This document shows positions 13,633 through 13,731 of a stretch of 13,731 nt of DNA, in pieces. The translations under genes were made by a program, and so were the position numbers. The notes below the pieces were generated by a model. That model made no database searches and was not told where the DNA came from. It was given only the letters and a program-made list of their open reading frames with translations. This DNA is from DATBMY01 sp036554605 (GTDB lineage Bacteria; Acidobacteriota; Blastocatellia; UBA7656). The stretch is taken from the NCBI GenBank assembly GCA_036554605.1, contig DATBMY010000257.1, positions 1 through 13,731 on the forward strand, read 5' to 3'. Position 1 is the stretch's first letter. Each line of letters starts with the position of its first letter.

Positions 13633-13731
13633 CCATTCAGGGGCGAAGGCCGGAAGAGAATTCTCTTCCGGCCTTCGCCCCTGAATGGTTAGTTATCGCG
13701 CGAGCGATGGATGATGTAATCGGGCCAGCAG
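13590..13731. repeat. Perfect 142-bp palindrome at the window end (2 x 71 bp, no spacer)
   Basis: Bases 13661-13731 are the exact reverse complement of 13590-13660, with the centre between 13660 and 13661 (GAGAA|TTCTC). The left arm contains the last 13 sense codons and the stop of the metalloprotease gene plus 28 bp of 3' sequence. The right arm repeats all of this in antisense. A shorter real terminator hairpin (for example 13640-13681) may exist at the centre. The extension into coding sequence, and the end of the window exactly where the palindrome ends, suggest a fold-back artefact at a contig end. Confidence 0.95.

Noticed and set aside
1..13731. CRISPR array, transposon, phage or defence island
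   Set aside because: No regularly spaced repeats, transposase, integrase, nuclease or toxin-antitoxin pair is visible. The small HTH gene has no adjacent toxin-like partner.
13661..13731. A second, convergent copy of the metalloprotease 3' end beginning after the palindrome centre
   Set aside because: Exact identity to the base over coding and non-coding sequence, ending together with the window, is better explained by assembly or library fold-back than by a real duplicated gene.

Overview
The window is about 13.7 kb of GC-rich bacterial DNA carrying ten protein genes. The two best taxonomic clues are a secreted von Willebrand factor A protein of the type described as 'VWFA-related acidobacterial', and a large secreted zinc protease of the HExxHxxGxxHN type with DUF5117/DUF4953-like architecture. 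Together with frequent ATA isoleucine codons in a GC-rich background and GGAGCCAGGGGTC-type intergenic repeats, they suggest Acidobacteriota, perhaps Blastocatellia-like. This is inference, because no rRNA or marker gene is present. No tRNA, rRNA, CRISPR array, transposase, phage gene or recognisable defence system was found.

Layout. 1-711 (+): the 3' part of an ABC exporter ATPase with an unusual charged insertion. 683-1363 (-): a polytopic membrane protein of the YdjM/DUF457 metal-dependent hydrolase type, overlapping the ABC gene tail to tail. 1535-2041 (+): a small secreted lipocalin-like protein. 2335-3771 (+): a MATE-family efflux pump behind a 293-bp leader region. 3853-4857 (+): an exported six-heme cytochrome c. 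4858-5005: an imperfect inverted repeat that runs into the end of a small unknown gene, 4959-5267 (-). 5295-5331: a perfect 16-bp hairpin.

5345-9032 is a minus-strand catabolic cluster: acyl-CoA dehydrogenase (7830-9032), an SDR oxidoreductase overlapping it by 4 bp (7066-7833), then a Tat-exported amidohydrolase-2 family enzyme (5345-6862). Divergent from it is a small Cro/C1-type regulator (9292-9576, +). The intergenic region between them holds two identical 16-bp palindromic sites, 62 bp apart. The ACAD/SDR pair points to oxidation of an acyl-CoA and then of a hydroxyacyl or alcohol intermediate, with the regulator as candidate controller.

9834-10802 (-) is the secreted VWA protein and 10969-13632 (+) the secreted zinc metalloprotease. 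These are divergent across a 166-bp region with a good sigma-70-like promoter for the protease. The window ends in a perfect 142-bp palindrome (13590-13731) that folds the last codons of the protease gene back on themselves. This is most likely an assembly or library fold-back at a contig end, possibly seeded by a real terminator hairpin.

The genes look like ordinary chromosomal accessory and metabolic content. The most informative unexplained signals are regulatory: the paired palindromes upstream of the HTH gene, the four-armed hairpin region after it, and the MATE leader.
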